A stretch of DNA of 64,000 nt from Ruegeria marina (GCF_900101475.1 NZ_FMZV01000017.1:60007-124006), one strand, 5' to 3'. Counted from the stretch's first letter, positions 18,818-28,281 are shown. Notes: generated by a model not told the origin, from the letters alone. Made by a program: numbers and translations.

Positions 18818-19705
18818 TCAGCCTTCCATTCTGCCAGCCGCGTCCAGCAGCCACGACTTGAACAGCCGGACCGACGGCGTCGGCGTACGACTCTTGAAGC
18901 GGGCACAGTAGACCCAGGGGTTGCGGATGTCGGTCTGGAACGGTTCGACCAGGTCGCCCCGATCCAGATAGGGACGAACCAGAACGCGCGGCAGGGCAGC
19001 GCAGCCCAGACCCTGAGCGGCGAGACCGGCACCGATCGTCGAGACGTCGGTCTTGAGTCCACCGGTCGCCTCGAAGCTCTTGATGCCGAAATGGCGCGCC
19101 ATCAACTCCCAGTAGATCGGTCGACCGAGCACGTGGATCCGGCGGGCGCGCACCAGTTGCGCCGGGTCGGTGAGTGGCTTGCCATCGACCTTGAAATCCG
19201 GGGCGCAGACGAGGGCCAGCCGTTCGTCCCAGAGCTGAACCGCGCCGTCGGGAATGTCATCGGTGTGGTCCATCGTGATCGAGATGTCGGACACATCCTG
19301 TTCCACGTCGGTCCAGACGGTCCCGTGCACCGTGACCAGGATATCGGGATGGGTGATGTGGAAGTCGCGCAGCACGCCGGCAAGCCAGACCGAGGCAAGG
19401 CTGGTAGGGCAGGACACCACCACCTCGCGCCGGCGCTTCTGCGACAGGAGCGCCTCGGTCGCGACGTCGATTTCCTGCAGCGCGTGGCGGACCGAGGGCA
19501 GGTAGGCCTCGCCTACCTCGGTCAGGGCCAGCGCGCGCGGAAGCCGGACAAAAAGGGGACGGCCGATGAACTCCTCGAGTGAGCGGACATGGTTGCTGAC
19601 CGCGGACTGGGTGCAGTTAAGTTCCTCGGAGGCGGCGGTAAAGCTCAGGTGCCGGGCGGCGGCCTCGAATGAGCGCAGGAAGGTGAGATGCGGCAGATGT
19701 TTCAT
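18818..19705 (-). CDS. LysR family transcriptional regulator (GcvA-like)
   Basis: 295-residue LysR regulator with an N-terminal winged helix-turn-helix (LSFTAASEELNCTQSAVSNHVRSLEE) and a C-terminal effector-binding domain of the GcvA/AmpR subgroup. It is divergent from the PrpD/MttB pair, with a nested inverted repeat between them at 19770-19806, so it probably controls those genes and perhaps itself. Confidence 0.92.
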   Translation of the reverse strand: MKHLPHLTFLRSFEAAARHLSFTAASEELNCTQSAVSNHVRSLEEFIGRPLFVRLPRALALTEVGEAYLPSVRHALQEIDVATEALLSQKRRREVVVSCPTSLASVWLAGVLRDFHITHPDILVTVHGTVWTDVEQDVSDISITMDHTDDIPDGAVQLWDERLALVCAPDFKVDGKPLTDPAQLVRARRIHVLGRPIYWELMARHFGIKSFEATGGLKTDVSTIGAGLAAQGLGCAALPRVLVRPYLDRGDLVEPFQTDIRNPWVYCARFKSRTPTPSVRLFKSWLLDAAGRMEG

Positions 19706-19769
19706 GGCACAAGTCTATTGCCGCTTGGTCCGGCTGCGGCAAGCCCCGAAGGGCCCGGACATGGCCGGT

Positions 19770-19806
19770 GCAAAAATAACCGGGGCATAGGTCCCGGCAT
19801 TTTTGC
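19770..19806. promoter_or_regulatory. Candidate LysR operator
   Basis: GCAAAAAT (19770-19777) and ATTTTTGC (19799-19806) flank an inner CCGGG/CCCGG pair (19780-19784, 19793-19797). A nested palindrome centred in the LysR-PrpD divergent gap is the usual place for a LysR binding site. Confidence 0.5.
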
Positions 19807-19872
19807 GTGTGGCGCGGGGCGGAGGCGGCTAGCCTTGGACCCGGACACGCCCGTCAGGGCGAAGGAGGCCCG

Positions 19873-21246
19873 ATGACCGCACCAATGAGCAAACCCGTCC
19901 CCACATTCGACCGGATCGCCGATTTCGCGCTGGATCGCGGCCCGGGTGACATACCCGCCAGCACGCTGGAGGCTGCGGCGTTGATGGCGCTGGATACGCT
20001 GGGAATCGTCGCCGCGGCAGGCCCGATGGAGGCGGGCGTGATCGCGCGGCAGACGGCGACCCTGCTCTATGGCAGTTCCGATCCGGCCCATAGCGCGCGG
20101 ATGATGTTCGACGGGCGGCGCGTCAGCCTGGCGGGCGCGGCCTTTGCCGCCGCCACCCAGACCGACAACCTGGATGGCCATGACGGGTACAACCCGACCA
20201 AGGGGCATATCGGTGTCGTGGTGATCCCGACGCTGGCGACACTGGCGCAGCACCTGCCCGATCTGACCGGCCCCGAGGCGTTGGCCGCGATCACCGTGGG
20301 ATACGAGGTGTCCGGGCGCGCAGGTATCGCGCTGCATGCCACGGTCAGCGACTATCACACCTCGGGCGCGTGGAACTGCCTGGGTGTGGTGGCCATGGCC
20401 GCGCGGTTGCGTGGACAGGGGCGCGAGACGATGCGGCAGGCGCTGGGCATTGCCGAGTATCATGGCCCCCGCAGCCAGATGATGCGCGAGATCGCGACGC
20501 CCACCATGCTGCATGACGGCTCGGGCTGGGGGGCGCTGGTGGGGATGTCCTCGATGGTGCTGGCCGAACACGGGTTCACTGGCGCGCCCGCGATCACCAT
20601 GGAGGCCCCCGAGGCGGCGCCGTATTGGGAGGACCTGGGCCAATTCTGGCAGATGGAGCACCAATATGTGAAACCCTATCCGATCTGCCGCTGGGCGCAT
20701 GCGGCGGTGGACGGGGTGCGCGCGATCATGCTGGAGCATGGGCTGACCCATGCGGATATCGCGCGGGTGCATGTGAACAGTTTCCACCAGGCGGCCTGCC
20801 TGTACCAGGGGCTGCCGCCCACTACCGGCATTGCTCAATATGCGCTGCCGTTTCCGGTCGCGGCCTATATCGCCTATGGCCGGATCGGGGTCGAGCATAT
20901 CTCGGGTCCCGGCCTGTCGGATCCGCTGGTTGCCGAGATCATGACCCGTATCACCGTGGCCGAGACCGAGCGTCATTCCACGCGCTTTCCGGCCGGGCGC
21001 TGGGCGGATGTCGAGATCACCACGCGAGATGGCCGGGTGCTGGTGTCGGGTGACATTCATGCGCGGGGCGGGCCGGAGGCGCCGATGACCCGCGACGAGG
21101 TGGTGGCGAAGTACATGGATTTTGCTGTCCCGGTGCTGGGCGAGGGCCGCGCGGCGGGACTGCGCGACGCGGTGCTGCGGCTGACCGATCCGCAGAGCCG
21201 GTTCGCCGATGTGGCGGCGCATCTCTACGATCCGGTTCAGGGCTGA
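19873..21246 (+). CDS. MmgE/PrpD family protein
   Basis: 457-residue protein of the MmgE/PrpD family, whose best-known members are 2-methylcitrate dehydratase and cis-aconitate decarboxylase. Family-like stretches include LDGHDGYNPTKGHIGVVVIP and KPYPICRWAHAAVDG. There is no methylcitrate cycle gene nearby, and the linkage to an MttB homologue suggests another hydroxy or unsaturated acid. Start at 19873 is fixed by a perfect GGAGG six bases upstream. Four bases separate its stop from the MttB gene start. Confidence 0.85.
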   Translation: MTAPMSKPVPTFDRIADFALDRGPGDIPASTLEAAALMALDTLGIVAAAGPMEAGVIARQTATLLYGSSDPAHSARMMFDGRRVSLAGAAFAAATQTDNLDGHDGYNPTKGHIGVVVIPTLATLAQHLPDLTGPEALAAITVGYEVSGRAGIALHATVSDYHTSGAWNCLGVVAMAARLRGQGRETMRQALGIAEYHGPRSQMMREIATPTMLHDGSGWGALVGMSSMVLAEHGFTGAPAITMEAPEAAPYWEDLGQFWQMEHQYVKPYPICRWAHAAVDGVRAIMLEHGLTHADIARVHVNSFHQAACLYQGLPPTTGIAQYALPFPVAAYIAYGRIGVEHISGPGLSDPLVAEIMTRITVAETERHSTRFPAGRWADVEITTRDGRVLVSGDIHARGGPEAPMTRDEVVAKYMDFAVPVLGEGRAAGLRDAVLRLTDPQSRFADVAAHLYDPVQG

Positions 21247-21250
21247 GCGC

Positions 21251-22786
21251 ATGGCCGATCGCAGGACAGGAGGCCGGCGCGGCAAGAGCGCGCGCAGCGG
21301 CGGCGGCATCGAACAGCTGCCCTGGGAACAGGTGCGCAACCCCTATCCCGGTTTTGAACTGGCCTCACCCGAGCAGATGGAGCGGTTGCACGCCACTTCG
21401 ATGCGCGTTCTGTCCGAGCTGGGGATCAGGGTGATCGGTGACAACGTGCTGGACCTGTTCGCGCAGGCCGGCGCGCTGGTCGATCGCGATACAGGCATCG
21501 TGCGAATTGACGAGTCGCTGGTGAACGCGGCGCTGGCCACCGTGCCGCGCACATTCACCCTGACCAGCCGCAACCCGGCAAAACGGATCGAGATGGGCGG
21601 CAATGCGCTGAACTTTGGTCTGGTGGCCGGGCCGCCCAACGTGCATGACCGGGTCAACGGGCGACGGTCGGGCAATTATGGCGACTATTGCAACTTCATC
21701 CGGTTGGCGCATCATTTCAACGCGATCCATATCATCGGCAACCAGGTGATGGCGCCGGTCGAGATGCCCGCGAATTCGCGGCATCTGGACACTTATCTGG
21801 CCAATCTCACCCTGTCGGACCTGTCGTTCCACTGCACCGCGATCGGGCGCGGGCGGGCGCTGGACGGGATCGAGATGATGGCGATCGCGCGGGGTCAGAC
21901 GCTGGAGCAGATGGCCGCCGATCCCGGGGTGATCACCATCATCTCGGTCAATTCGCCGCGCCTCTTCGATGACGCGATGGGGGACGGGCTGATCGCGATG
22001 GCCGAACATGGCCAGCCGGTGACGATCACGCCCTTTACCCTGATGGGGGCGATGACGCCGGTGACGCTGGCCGCCGCGCTGGCGCAGCAGAATGCCGAGG
22101 CGTTGTTTGGCGTGGTGCTGACCCAGCTGGTGCGGCCGGGTACGCCGGTGATGTACGGCTCGTTCACCTCGAATGTCTACATGCGCTCGGGCGCGCCCGC
22201 CTTTGGCACGCCGGAGAACACCAAGGCAAACATAATCGGCGGGCAGCTGGCGCGGCGCTATGGGCTGCCCTATCGGACATCGAATTCCAACGCCTCGAAC
22301 GCGGTCGATTTGCAGGCCGCTTACGAGACGATGATGGCGACCTGGGGCGCGGTGCTGGGCGGGGCCAACATCATCTATCATGCTGCCGGATGGCTGGAGG
22401 GCGGGCTTACCGCGTCTTATGAGAAATTCATCCTCGACGTCGAGATCATGCAGAACATGATGGAATTCCTGCGGCCGGTGGATTTCTCGGATGGCGCGTT
22501 GGGCTTCGATGCGATGGCGGCGGTGCCGCCGGGCGGGCATTTCTTTGGCGCTGCGCATACGATGGAGCGGTACGAGACTGCATTTTATCGCCCGATCCTG
22601 TCGGACTGGCAGAATTTCGAGAACTGGGAAGCCGCGGGCGCAGCCGATGCCGCCGAGCGCGCGACCCGGATCTGGCAGCAGGCGCTGCGGGAATACGAGG
22701 AGCCTGCAATGGACCCGGGTGTGCGTGAGGCGCTGGATGCCTATGTGGCACGGCGCAAGGAAGAGATCGGTGCGGGAGAGCCCTGA
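21251..22786 (+). CDS. MttB-superfamily methyltransferase, non-pyrrolysine (copy 1)
   Basis: 511-residue member of the trimethylamine methyltransferase (MttB, COG5598) superfamily. The body is a TIM-barrel-type sequence with the family-like FTSNVYMRSGAPAFGTPE and NASNAVDLQAAYETMMATWG. There is no in-frame TAG, so it is a non-pyrrolysine member, like glycine-betaine or proline-betaine methyltransferases. Those pass a methyl to a corrinoid protein; no corrinoid gene is in the window. N-terminus is basic and low-complexity (RRTGGRRGKSARSGGG). Co-transcribed with the PrpD gene; substrate unknown. Confidence 0.88.
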   Translation: MADRRTGGRRGKSARSGGGIEQLPWEQVRNPYPGFELASPEQMERLHATSMRVLSELGIRVIGDNVLDLFAQAGALVDRDTGIVRIDESLVNAALATVPRTFTLTSRNPAKRIEMGGNALNFGLVAGPPNVHDRVNGRRSGNYGDYCNFIRLAHHFNAIHIIGNQVMAPVEMPANSRHLDTYLANLTLSDLSFHCTAIGRGRALDGIEMMAIARGQTLEQMAADPGVITIISVNSPRLFDDAMGDGLIAMAEHGQPVTITPFTLMGAMTPVTLAAALAQQNAEALFGVVLTQLVRPGTPVMYGSFTSNVYMRSGAPAFGTPENTKANIIGGQLARRYGLPYRTSNSNASNAVDLQAAYETMMATWGAVLGGANIIYHAAGWLEGGLTASYEKFILDVEIMQNMMEFLRPVDFSDGALGFDAMAAVPPGGHFFGAAHTMERYETAFYRPILSDWQNFENWEAAGAADAAERATRIWQQALREYEEPAMDPGVREALDAYVARRKEEIGAGEP

Positions 22787-22789
22787 GGT

Positions 22790-23305
22790 TCAGGGTGAAA
22801 AAGGATATTCGGCCAGAACTTCGTGCCGTGCACCCTTGGGGTGCAGGGTGGAAGCGTAAAGCGCAAATCCCGCGACCGGCAGGTCGGGAAGATCGGTTTG
22901 CGCCAAACCGGTTGGCAGGGGTGGCGGCGTCGCACCGGGACGCAGACGCGCCACCGTGACATGCGGGCGAAACCTGCGTTTTTGCATTGTGATCCCGGCC
23001 CTGCGGCAGGCCGACGCGACCATGTCGTGCAGCCGCGACAGGTTCGGGTCAGCCGCAACTTCGACAAAGAGTGCCGGACCGAAAGTACCGATCCCTCCCA
23101 TCGGAACGCTGAAGGGCGCGCCCCGCACAGCCAGCAACTCGTGATGCAGATCTTCCAGAACTTCCTCTGGTCGGTCGTCGAGAAAGGTCAGCGTGAGATG
23201 CAGATTGCAGCGCGGCACCGGGCGGCCCAGGCCGATGCGGCGCTGGAGCCGTTCCAGATGCTCGGCTATCGCATCGGGGACAGGAATGGCGATGAAACTG
23301 CGCAT
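22790..23305 (-). CDS. thpR: RNA 2',3'-cyclic phosphodiesterase
   Basis: 171-residue 2H phosphoesterase of the ThpR/LigT family. Both catalytic HxT motifs are present (HLTLTF and HVTVAR), about 85 residues apart as expected. In other bacteria it opens 2',3'-cyclic phosphates or ligates tRNA halves in vitro; the physiological role is unclear. The ATG at 23305 starts the conserved MRSFIAIPVP; the frame is open further upstream. Convergent with MttB copy 1, 3 bases between stops. Confidence 0.9.
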   Translation of the reverse strand: MRSFIAIPVPDAIAEHLERLQRRIGLGRPVPRCNLHLTLTFLDDRPEEVLEDLHHELLAVRGAPFSVPMGGIGTFGPALFVEVAADPNLSRLHDMVASACRRAGITMQKRRFRPHVTVARLRPGATPPPLPTGLAQTDLPDLPVAGFALYASTLHPKGARHEVLAEYPFSP

Positions 23306-23321
23306 GGTTTTCTTGTACCTT

Positions 23322-24684
23322 TCAGAGCCGGTCAAACAAGCGTCCCGGCAGTCGGTCGTGGCGCGCAAGGCCCAGTGCCCGTTTAAGGCAGAACATCAAT
23401 GCCTGGTTCAATGTCACCGCCGGCTTGTCCAGATGCGCCTCGATCCGGTCTACCGCCTCGACCGCGCGCATGTCGGTGCAGCTTAGCACGATTGCCTGGA
23501 CCCGTGGGGTGTCGGCGCGAATGGCAAGATCGAACACCTCGTTAGGGGAGAGTTCGCCTTGACCATAGTTGCCCAACTCGCGGCCGATGTCGGCACGGCA
23601 GACCGTCTCGATGCCGATCGACGCGAGAAAGGCCACTGCCTGATCGTTGATCTCGCCCAGATAGGGCGAGGAGAAGCCGACGCGGCTGACACCAAGCGCC
23701 TGGATTGCAGCCACCAATGACTCCGCCGCGGTCAGGCTGAGCGCGCTGGAACCGGACTTGATTCGGCGGGCCAGGCCGCCACGAAACTGGCCCGGACCAC
23801 CGGAAGTGGGCCGCAGTTCCCGGCGCCAAATGATGACTGGTGCGACGGATTCCGTAATCTCGACCTGGCTGCCCAATACGCCCGACGGAAAAGCGGTGGT
23901 CGACAGCCCGTCCGAGTGCGGCCGCGCGCCAGTGCCGCCATTGTCCACGGGTTCGACTGCAAACTGTCGCCCTCCGTCCCGGGCGACCTCGGGCGCGTGG
24001 CGCATCGGCAGATCGAACAGGCAGGACGCTCCTTCGGCGGGCACCCGGCCGGGCAGGGCCTGATGCAGGCAACCAAGTACCAGATCGGGCGTGACCTGCC
24101 CCAGGGTATGCCGCATGGCAACCGGCGCCGGGCGCTGCGCATTCAGGATACAACCCGATGGACCACCGACGGTGAAAGGGGCCAGCGAACCGGCGTTGTT
24201 CGGAATGTCCGGCCCGACGATGCAACGCAGGGCAAAGACCGTGTAGGCGGTGGTGTAATTCAGAGGAACATTGATACCCTTTCGCGAAAAGCCCGAAGTC
24301 CCGGTGAAATCGACATGCATGCCGGTGCCGCTGACGGTCAGGGTGGCATGGAGTTCAAGCTCTGCTTCGTACCCGTCCACGCGCATCATGTTGTGATAGC
24401 TGCCTTCGGGGATCTCGGCGATGGCAGCCAGCGTTCCTCGATAGGATGTGTCGATGATGTAGTTGCCCAGTTCGACAAGATCATCCAGCCCGTATTCATC
24501 CATCATCCCGGTCAATCGCCGTACCCCGGCCTCGCAACAGGCAATCAGGGCATAGATGTCGCCTTCGTTGGCGACGGGTTCGCGGCTGTTGGCGCGTATG
24601 ATATCCATCAGCAGCGCATTGGGTTCCCCCGGTCCACCAGCTTGCAGGGCGGGATCAGCAAACCTTCGTCGTAGATGTCCGAGC
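23322..24684 (-). pseudogene. Hydantoinase B / Asp-Glu racemase chimera, disrupted by IS21
   Basis: Remnant of a hydantoin/oxoprolinase-type gene pair. The upstream part (24684 down to about 23770) is the middle of an N-methylhydantoinase B-type (HyuB) subunit, for example YDEGLLIPPCKLV, LLMDIIRANSREPV and TGTSGFSRKGINVPL. It lacks its N-terminus, cut by the IS end, and its C-terminus. It runs in frame into the C-terminal half of an Asp/Glu racemase or maleate-isomerase family protein (SPYLGEINDQAVAFLASIG, GRELGNYGQGELSPNEVFD, IVLSCTDMRAVEAV). A one-base loss in a run of five C (24626-24630) also shifts the HyuB frame. The long open frame that remains starts inside the IS, so the product is almost certainly non-functional. 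Confidence 0.85.
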
Positions 24685-24714
24685 TGTTGATTTCCGCTGA
24701 GAATTGACCCGGTA
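24685..24714 (+). repeat. IS21 left terminal inverted repeat
   Basis: 30 bases, perfect inverted match to 27150-27179; begins with TG as usual for the family. Confidence 0.9.
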
Positions 24715-24797
24715 GCCTCATAATTTTCCACCGAGATTTGACCCATGTGAACACGCTGCCCCGACGGGTTTGGTCGGGGAGATATGGAGTGATCGAC

Positions 24798-26327
24798 ATG
24801 GGATTTTTGAGTGTTATCCGACGCTGGGCATTGCGTGACAAAATGCCAATCCGCGAGATTTCCCGGCGCACGGGCCTGTCACGCAACACCATCAGAAAGT
24901 ATCTGCGCGAAGGCGCGGTCGAGCCGAAGTTCAAGACGCCATCTCGGCCAAGCAAGCTGGACCCGTATGCGGATCGTCTGTCGGCCTGGTTGCTGGTGCA
25001 GACGTGGAAATCGCGCAAGGAACGTCGCACCGTGAAGCAAATGCACGCTGATCTGGTCAAGCTTGGCTATGGTGGCTCCTATGGTCGCGTGGCGGCGTTT
25101 GCTCGGGCTTGGCACTCGGACCGACACCGGGCAGAGCAGACGACGGGGCGTGGCACATTCGTGCCCCTGGTGTTTCAGCCCGGCGAGGCGTCCCAGTTCG
25201 ACTGGAGCGAAGACTGGGCGAACATTGGCGGCGAGCGGATCAAGCTGCAGGTCGCCCATATCAAGCTGTCGCACAGCCGGGCGTTCCTGGTGCGAGCTTA
25301 CCCGCTGCAAACTCACGAGATGCTGTTCGACGCCCACTGACATGCGTTCCGCGTCTTCGGCGGCGTTCCCGGGCGCGGGATCTACGACAATATGAAGACG
25401 GCGGTGGATCGGGTTGGCTGCGGCAAACAGCGGGACGTCAACGCGCGTTTCAAGGCGATGACCAGCCACTACGTCTTCGAGCCCGAGTTCTGCAACCCGG
25501 CCGCCGGATGGGAGAAGGGGCAGGTCGAGAAGAACGTTCAGGATGCGCGTAACCGCCTGTGGCAGGTCATGCCTGTCTTCAGGAATCTGGACGAGCTGAA
25601 CCAGTGGTTGGAGGATCGCTGTATTGCCTTGTGGGCCGAGACAAAGCACCGGGACCTGCCCGGCACGATTGCTGATGCCTGGGAAGCAGAGAAGCCGATG
25701 CTGATGGCACTGCCACCGGCCTTTGATGGGTTTGTCGAGCATAGTAAACGGGTATCGCCGACATGCTTGGTCACCTTCGAGCGCAATCGCTACAGCGTTC
25801 CGGCCAGCTTCGCGAACCGCCGCGTCAGCCTGCATGTCTATCCAGACCGGCTGGTCGTGGCGGCCGAAGGCCAAACCGTCTGCACCCATGGCCGCATCAT
25901 CGAGCGGTCGCACCACAAACCAGGCAGGGTCATCTATGATTGGCGCCATTATCTGGCGGTGATCCAGCGCAAACCCGGGGCCCTACGCAACGGCGCGCCT
26001 TTCACCGAGAAGCCCGAAGCCTTCCGCCGCCTGCAGGATAACATGTTGCGCAAAGAGGGTGGTGACCGGGAGATGGTCGATATCCTGTCCCTGGTCCTGC
26101 ATCACGACGAAGACGCCGTTCTGTGCGCCGTAGAACTGGCGCTGGAAGCTGGCGTGCCCACCAAGACGCACATCCTGAACCTGCTTCACAGGTTGATCGA
26201 CCGCAAACAGACCGATCTTCCAGAGGTTGATCCGCCGGATGCCTTGGCCTTGGAAACGGCACCAAAGGCCAACGTCGACCGCTATGACGATCTGAGACAG
26301 GCTGGGGAGAAGCGTCATGCGTCATGA
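24798..26327 (+). pseudogene. istA: IS21 transposase IstA, interrupted by an in-frame TGA
   Basis: IstA transposase of about 509 codons with an N-terminal helix-turn-helix (KMPIREISRRTGLSRNTIRKYL), a DDE integrase core (QFDWSEDW, IYDNMKTAVD, KGQVEKNVQD) and a C-terminal domain. The codon at 25338-25340 is TGA in an otherwise continuous frame, between FDAH and HAFRVFGG; tryptophan (TGG) is the simplest ancestral codon. The stop splits the DDE core, so neither half should be active. The end overlaps istB. Confidence 0.9.
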
Positions 26328-27108
26328 CCCTGCAGGCGCCTCAATTGTGATCATGCTCCGCAGCCTCAAGCTGCATGGCATGGCGCAGGCCGTCGAGGAT
26401 CTGGTCGCCCAGGGCGCGCCAGCTTTTGAGGCCGCGACGCCAATGTTGTCCCAGTTGCTCAAGGCCGAGATGGCAGAGAGAGAAGTGCGATCCATCGCCT
26501 ATCACACAAAGGTGGCGCGCTTCCCGTCCTACAAGGACCTCGCGGGCTTTGACTTCAAATCCAGCGAGATCAATGAAGCCACCATCAGGCAGTTGCACCG
26601 TGGCGCGTTCATGGAAAACGCCGAGAATGTTGTCCTGATTGGTGGGCCGGGCACCGGCAAAAGCCACATCGCAACGGCCATCGGCGTCCAGGCCATCGAG
26701 CATCACAGGTGCAAAGTGCGCTTCTACTCGACAGTGGAACTCGTCAATGCCTTGGAACAGGAAAAGGCGCTCGGAAAGGCCGGCAGAATGGCCGAGATGC
26801 TCACCAAGGTTGACTTGGTCATCCTCGACGAGCTCGGCTACCTGCCGTTCAGTTCATCAGGCGGAGCGTTGCTGTTCCACCTCCTGAGCAAACTCTACGA
26901 GCGCACCAGCGTGATCATCACCACCAATCTCAGTTTCTCAGAATGGGCCCAGGTCTTCGGCGACGCCAAAATGACAACCGCGCTCTTGGACCGGCTCACT
27001 CACCGCTGCCACATCTTGGAAACCGGCAACGACAGCTACCGCTTCAAGGCCAGTTCCGAGGCCGCCAAGAAGACAAGAAGGGAGATCGCTACATTGACCG
27101 GGTCATGA
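26317..27108 (+). CDS. istB: IS21 ATP-binding helper IstB
   Basis: 263-residue AAA+ ATPase related to DnaC that assists IstA in target choice. Walker A GGPGTGKSH, Walker B LVILDELGY and the sensor stretch VIITTNLSFSEW are intact. It starts inside the end of istA (11-base overlap), the usual IS21 arrangement. Confidence 0.95.
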   Translation: MRHDPAGASIVIMLRSLKLHGMAQAVEDLVAQGAPAFEAATPMLSQLLKAEMAEREVRSIAYHTKVARFPSYKDLAGFDFKSSEINEATIRQLHRGAFMENAENVVLIGGPGTGKSHIATAIGVQAIEHHRCKVRFYSTVELVNALEQEKALGKAGRMAEMLTKVDLVILDELGYLPFSSSGGALLFHLLSKLYERTSVIITTNLSFSEWAQVFGDAKMTTALLDRLTHRCHILETGNDSYRFKASSEAAKKTRREIATLTGS

Positions 27109-27149
27109 ACAAAAACGCATACTGAGGGTGGGTCAAATCTCGGTGAAAA

Positions 27150-27179
27150 TACCGGGTCAATTCTCAGCGGAAATCAACA
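27150..27179 (-). repeat. IS21 right terminal inverted repeat
   Basis: 30 bases ending in CA; perfect inverted match to 24685-24714. Confidence 0.9.
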
Positions 27180-27556
27180 GCCTGGGCATGCCAGCGATAG
27201 TTGATCTGGAAACAGCCCACATCGAAACTGCGCGCGCCGGATTTGAACCGGTCAAAAACGAACCTCTGCGCGGCAGCTTGCGAAGGGAACCAGTGTCCGG
27301 CCCCTTCCATGTTGACGGTCCAGGGCCAGGGTTCCAGCGTCCCGCCGCTGCTGCGCCCGGTTTCCACCCGGGTAATGGCACGCAGCACGTCGAACGGCAC
27401 GTCATGCGCCCGCGCCGCACGGCGCGCGGCCGTGTCGCACAGGCCGGAGATGCCGGGGTCGACCGCCGCCGCCTGCGCGGTCAGCGCCAGCAGCCAGAAG
27501 GCGGCCAGCCGCAGCAGGGGCACAACGATGGCACTTGGTCGATGAAAACGGGGCAT
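27180..27556 (-). pseudogene. Lytic transglycosylase (SLT domain), truncated by the IS
   Basis: N-terminal ~125 residues of a peptidoglycan lytic transglycosylase. A signal peptide (LRLAAFWLLALTAQAAA) leads into an SLT domain with the catalytic-glutamate region AITRVETGRSSG and the conserved FDVGCFQINYRWH. The frame enters the IS right end and stops at 27164, losing the last part of the domain. The gene is on the same strand as the hyuB remnant on the other side of the IS, so one IS-associated deletion could have removed the tail of this gene and the head of hyuB. Confidence 0.85.
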
Positions 27557-27618
27557 TTTGCCTGTCCGGGGATTCTTCCTGTTCCCCGGACGGTATCTGC
27601 GGGTCGGTTTACAACCGG

Positions 27619-28242
27619 TTAGCGCCCGTCATTTTCCTGGTGCCGCGCCATGAACCGCTCGATATCGCCGGTGGACGGGGCGACGCCGGTGAACACCTCG
27701 ACATAGTCCGGCATGTTGGCCAGCCGGGTCTTGGGGTTCTCCTCGATCCGCATCGAGATATAGCCGACCTGCGTATACATCACCGTCATCGCCCGGACCC
27801 TGGCCTGCTGTCCGGAATAGCCGAATCGCAGGAACATCGCGGCCACCGCATCCTGACGCGCCGTGTCGGCCAGGTCGAGCCGCGCCTGAAGCGCCGTATC
27901 GTTGCGCGCCCAGTTGCGAATCGCCAGATCCAGCCGCGCGTCGAACAATTCGTCGTCGAGCCAGCAGTCGAACAGGTTGAACATCGCCTCGACGATACTG
28001 TCGGCAAAGGCTTCGGTCCGGGCCACCAGGTTGCCGGTGTTCTTGGCCTCCCATTGCCGAACCATCGCCTCCAGAAGCGCCTCGCGATCCTTGAAATGCC
28101 AATAAAATCCGGTGCGCGCGACGCCCAGTTTCTGCGCCAGCGGCATGATCTTGACCGCCTCGACCCCGCTCTCGGTCAACAGGTCATAGGCGGCAGCCAG
28201 CCAGGCGGCCTCGGTACTGGAGGGTTTCGGCGCAATCGTCAT
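27619..28242 (-). CDS. TetR family transcriptional regulator
   Basis: 207-residue repressor with an N-terminal helix-turn-helix (IMPLAQKLGVARTGFYWHFKDREALL) and an all-helical ligand domain. Start set at 28242 (MTIAPKPSS), since the frame upstream runs through the operator region. It is divergent from the MttB/StcD-like operon, with a perfect 8-bp palindrome between them, so it probably senses that pathway's substrate or product and represses both directions. Confidence 0.92.
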   Translation of the reverse strand: MTIAPKPSSTEAAWLAAAYDLLTESGVEAVKIMPLAQKLGVARTGFYWHFKDREALLEAMVRQWEAKNTGNLVARTEAFADSIVEAMFNLFDCWLDDELFDARLDLAIRNWARNDTALQARLDLADTARQDAVAAMFLRFGYSGQQARVRAMTVMYTQVGYISMRIEENPKTRLANMPDYVEVFTGVAPSTGDIERFMARHQENDGR

Positions 28243-28281
28243 GCGGCAAGACCTAGCAGTCTTGACACCTCTGCACAAGAT

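Larger units (their letters stand above)
24685..27179 (+). mobile_element. IS21-family insertion sequence (2495 bp)
   Basis: Complete by ends: TGTTGATTTCCGCTGAGAAT at 24685 is matched by its reverse complement ending at 27179, and the 30-base inner sequence is a perfect inverted repeat. A second, imperfect copy pair follows inside each end (around 24724-24746 and 27126-27148), the multiple-terminal-repeat layout of IS21. It carries istA (interrupted) and istB. No target duplication is visible: bases just left (GTCCGAGC) and right (GCCTGGGC) do not match. It separates two truncated genes. Confidence 0.93.

Noticed and set aside
24675..27195. Target-site duplication around the IS21 element
   Set aside because: Looked for 4-8 bp direct repeats beside both ends; none found.
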